In this document: positions 6,141 to 8,067 of the stretch, one piece after another
Numbering within the stretch: the first letter of the stretch is position 1
Layout: the number at the start of each line of letters is the position of its first letter
NCBI GenBank assembly: GCA_013815485.1
Contig: JACDGB010000063.1
Coordinates: forward strand, 1-8,067
Reading direction: 5' to 3'
DNA: 8,067 nucleotides
Source of the DNA: Rubrobacter sp.
Lineage (GTDB): Bacteria; Actinomycetota; Rubrobacteria; Rubrobacterales; Rubrobacteraceae
The notes under the pieces: generated by a model
What the model was told of the DNA's origin: nothing
The model's input: the letters and a program-made list of their open reading frames with translations, nothing else
The model's database searches: none
Program-made: the position numbers and the translations under genes

Positions 6141-6194
6141 ACTCCTTTGCGAAACGGCGCGAACGAGGGTCGTGAAGAATCTCTGCGAAGGAGT
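6141..6194 (-). promoter_or_regulatory. Inverted repeat masking the ribosome binding site of the ABC-F remnant
   Basis: In the - strand RNA, ACTCCTTCGC (6185-6194) can pair with GCAAAGGAGT (6141-6150), nine of ten positions, across a 34-nt loop. The second arm contains the AAAGGAG ribosome binding site, so an upstream anti-Shine-Dalgarno is present. This is the arrangement used in translational attenuation. A minimal ATG-TAG start-stop lies just upstream (about 6199-6204), but no convincing leader peptide is seen. Function is inferred. Confidence 0.4.
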
Positions 6195-6235
6195 TTGCTA
6201 CATGCAGGGGAAGTATGCCGCGCCACCGGGCGGGA

Positions 6236-7318
6236 TCAAAACTTCGCTATGAGATCCAGGCTATCCAGATCCACTTTCCGCGGAGTGTCGAGCGTGGCGC
6301 GAACGTCGATGCAGGGAAGGCTTAGATTGAGCGGTGGATCAAAGACATCCCCAGCCAGCCGCCGGTAGGTATCCAGTCCGGCGGGAGCTTCCCCGGTAGT
6401 GGCAGCGAGTGAGATCAAACCCAGCGTCCCCATCCCCGACTCGTAGGCGGAACTTATGACCGCCGGGATCCCGAACCTCCGGGCTTGCTCGGCGATCCGC
6501 AACGTATATGAAATACCGCCGAGCAAAGTCGGCTTGAGCACCACGGCCCGCGCATAACCGTGGTTGGAAAGATCCTCCGGGGCCATATCCACCAGCGATT
6601 CGTCGAGGGCTACCGGCGCGCCGGTCTCGCTCACGAAGCGGGGCAATAATGCCGCGTCCGCCAGCGGCTCCTCGATATACTCGTAGCTCAGGTCCGCAGT
6701 GGATCGGGCAAACTCCCTTGCTTCGTCGAAGTTCCACGCCCGGTTCGCGTCGAGGCGCAGCGAGACACCATCGCCTAATATCCCGCTCACGGCATGAATC
6801 AGTCCCGAATCCTCCTTCACAGTTCGCTGCCCGACCTTGAGCTTGACGGCGCAGTATCCAGCGTCCGTCATCCGGCGCGCTTCCGCAAGGACTTCTTTCG
6901 CGGAGCCAGAGAGCAACCCATTCAGCCACACCGTCTCGACCGGTCGGCACAGTATCGTATTGCCGCTCGCCGCCGAGAGCAAATTCCAGATTGCAAGCTC
7001 GACACCGAACCGCGCGGAAGGGGCCAACCCCGCAAGATCAGGAGCTCGGCCTGGTTTCGCATCCGGGTCCATCCAGTCCAGGGAGATCTCGCGGCCCACG
7101 AGGGACGTTCCCAGCTCCCGCAACTGGCTCGCCGCTTCGTCCAGAGTCTCGCGGGAGAAGCCAGGCAGCGGGGCGGCCTCTCCCCACCCCTCCGAACCAT
7201 CGTCGCCGGTGAGCCGCAAAAGCAGCCCCTGGCGGTTGCGGAGCGTCGCGCTTTTCGAGTCCAGAGGTTCGGTGAAGGGCAGGTCATAGCGGTAGAGTCC
7301 GAAGCCGGAGAGCTTCAC
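6236..7318 (-). CDS. menC: o-Succinylbenzoate synthase (MenC)
   Basis: This 360-residue enolase-superfamily enzyme dehydrates SHCHC to o-succinylbenzoate. The N-terminal capping domain (about 1-100) includes GWGEAAPLPGFS. The barrel carries the whole catalytic set: Lys159 and Lys161 in VKLKVG, metal ligands Asp190 in LRLDANRAW, Glu216 in YIEEPL and Asp239 in ALDES, and Lys262 in VVLKPTLLGG. These match the KxK-D-E-D-K set of known OSB synthases. Some family members also racemise N-acylamino acids, but the menB/menE context supports MenC. The start is GTG, 4 nt after the menB stop, without a visible strong ribosome binding site, implying coupling to menB. Following it in the operon, after 99 nt, is the ABC-F remnant. 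Confidence 0.93.
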   Translation of the reverse strand: MKLSGFGLYRYDLPFTEPLDSKSATLRNRQGLLLRLTGDDGSEGWGEAAPLPGFSRETLDEAASQLRELGTSLVGREISLDWMDPDAKPGRAPDLAGLAPSARFGVELAIWNLLSAASGNTILCRPVETVWLNGLLSGSAKEVLAEARRMTDAGYCAVKLKVGQRTVKEDSGLIHAVSGILGDGVSLRLDANRAWNFDEAREFARSTADLSYEYIEEPLADAALLPRFVSETGAPVALDESLVDMAPEDLSNHGYARAVVLKPTLLGGISYTLRIAEQARRFGIPAVISSAYESGMGTLGLISLAATTGEAPAGLDTYRRLAGDVFDPPLNLSLPCIDVRATLDTPRKVDLDSLDLIAKF

Positions 7319-7322
7319 CGTT

Positions 7323-8067
7323 TCAGGGGCGGCGGGGGAACTTCGAGAAGTCTGGCGGACGCTTCTCCTTGTAGGCGTCGCGTCCTTCCTGGGCCTCTTC
7401 GCTGCCGTAGAAGAGGAGGTTCGCGTCGTGGGCGAGTTGCTGGATGCCGGCGAAACCGTCCTCGTGCGCGTGGAAGCTCGCCTTCAACATCCGCAGCGCA
7501 AACGGGGAGCGTTCCATCATCTCCCTGCACCACGAAACCGTCTCTTCCTCCAGATCCGCGAGCGGCACGACTTTGTTGACGAGTCCCATCTCGAACGCCT
7601 CGTTGGCGGAGTACATGCGGCAGAGGAACCACATCTCTTTCGCCCGTTTCGGCCCGATGAGTTGGGTGAGGACGGAGGCGCCGAAGCCGCCGTCGAAGCT
7701 CCCGACCTTCGGGCCGACCTGCCCGAACTTCGCGTTGTCTGCGGCTATCGTAAGGTCGCACACCACATGCAGGACGTGTCCCCCGCCGACGGCGTAACCG
7801 GCGACGGCCGCGATTATGGGCTTGGGACAGCGGCGCATCTGGACGTGCAGGTCGGTCACGTCGAAGCGTCCGACTGACGCGCCACCAGGAGTACGTTGCG
7901 GGTCGTCAGGGTCGGCGAGGTATCCTGCGTCGCCGCGCACCTTCTGATCTCCGCCGGAGCAGAAAGCGTCCGGGCCTTCTCCGGTCAGGATGATCACGCC
8001 TACCTCCAGATCGTCGCGCGCATCCTCGAAGGCCCGCCGCATCTCCTGCACCGTCAGCGGACGGAAG
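7323..8067 (-). CDS. menB: 1,4-Dihydroxy-2-naphthoyl-CoA synthase (MenB), N-terminus outside window
   Basis: The frame is open to the right edge (beginning FRPLTVQEM), so roughly the first 35-45 residues are missing; the visible part has 247 residues. MenB, a crotonase-fold enzyme, closes OSB-CoA to DHNA-CoA by an intramolecular Claisen condensation. Family motifs are AFCSGGDQ and [17 protein letters not shown] (oxyanion hole and CoA site), [18 protein letters not shown] with the catalytic Asp, [22 protein letters not shown], and the C-terminal [18 protein letters not shown]. The Gly in [10 protein letters not shown] corresponds to E. coli Gly156, which leaves room for bicarbonate as catalytic base; type II enzymes such as the M. 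tuberculosis one have Asp there. This copy therefore looks bicarbonate-dependent. It is the first visible gene of the men operon; menC begins 4 nt after its stop. Confidence 0.96.
   Translation of the reverse strand, partial: FRPLTVQEMRRAFEDARDDLEVGVIILTGEGPDAFCSGGDQKVRGDAGYLADPDDPQRTPGGASVGRFDVTDLHVQMRRCPKPIIAAVAGYAVGGGHVLHVVCDLTIAADNAKFGQVGPKVGSFDGGFGASVLTQLIGPKRAKEMWFLCRMYSANEAFEMGLVNKVVPLADLEEETVSWCREMMERSPFALRMLKASFHAHEDGFAGIQQLAHDANLLFYGSEEAQEGRDAYKEKRPPDFSKFPRRP

Noticed and set aside
5999..6226. 75-codon - strand frame as an intact small protein
   Set aside because: Only MLAQLTNISL makes sense. The remainder is the out-of-frame reading of the ABC-F C-terminal coding sequence, and the upstream extension has no ribosome binding site.
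6794..7579. 261-codon + strand open frame across the menC/menB junction
   Set aside because: It is antisense to two well-defined enzymes and has an Arg/Pro-rich translation typical of shadow frames.
1..8067. CRISPR array, tRNA or rRNA gene, or defence island
   Set aside because: No regularly spaced repeats, no cloverleaf-like or rRNA-like segments, and no defence genes other than the small toxin-antitoxin pair were seen.

Overview
The window comes from a GC-rich bacterial chromosome. Many genes start at GTG or TTG behind good purine-rich ribosome binding sites. The gene set (menaquinone genes menB/menC/menE, a three-histidine-box desaturase, a cold-shock protein, an ACT-domain malic enzyme) suits an aerobic, menaquinone-using actinobacterium, perhaps a Rubrobacter-like lineage. 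That placement is inferred from gene content and protein style, not from a marker gene.

Layout. The first 114 bases are the 3' end of an IS630-type transposase. It is followed by a two-gene toxin-antitoxin module on the + strand (AbrB/MazE-type antitoxin, then a PIN-domain toxin; the start and stop overlap by 4 bases). Converging on it from the - strand are a small uncharacterised protein and a fatty acid desaturase. Next on the - strand is a CspA-type cold-shock protein. It has its own rho-independent terminator, a promoter-like sequence, and a leader of about 100 nt with a 9-bp hairpin around its ribosome binding site. Divergent from csp is a + strand pair of genes, an NAD-type malic enzyme with an N-terminal ACT domain and a RidA-superfamily protein, 16 nt apart. 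After a short convergent gap, the rest of the window is a - strand menaquinone operon read right to left: menB (cut by the window edge), menC, a collapsed ABC-F ATPase gene, and menE.

How the genes fit together. MenC makes o-succinylbenzoate, MenE activates it to the CoA thioester, and MenB closes the naphthoate ring, so three consecutive steps of the classical menaquinone pathway sit together. The desaturase and the cold-shock protein are neighbours and both belong to typical cold responses, but the terminator between them argues for separate transcripts. Malic enzyme plus RidA links pyruvate production with removal or sensing of reactive amine intermediates; the ACT domain suggests amino-acid control of the malic enzyme.

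Most interesting items. (1) A 146-bp remnant between menC and menE keeps the start, ribosome binding site and first ~10 codons of an ABC-F gene, fused out of frame to its last ~40 codons. Its stop overlaps the menE start as ATGA. (2) The csp leader hairpin could act as a temperature-responsive translation switch. (3) The RidA homologue has Ser where the catalytic Arg of true RidA sits. No wholly new multi-gene system is evident; the window is mainly housekeeping metabolism with a small mobile/toxin-antitoxin edge.
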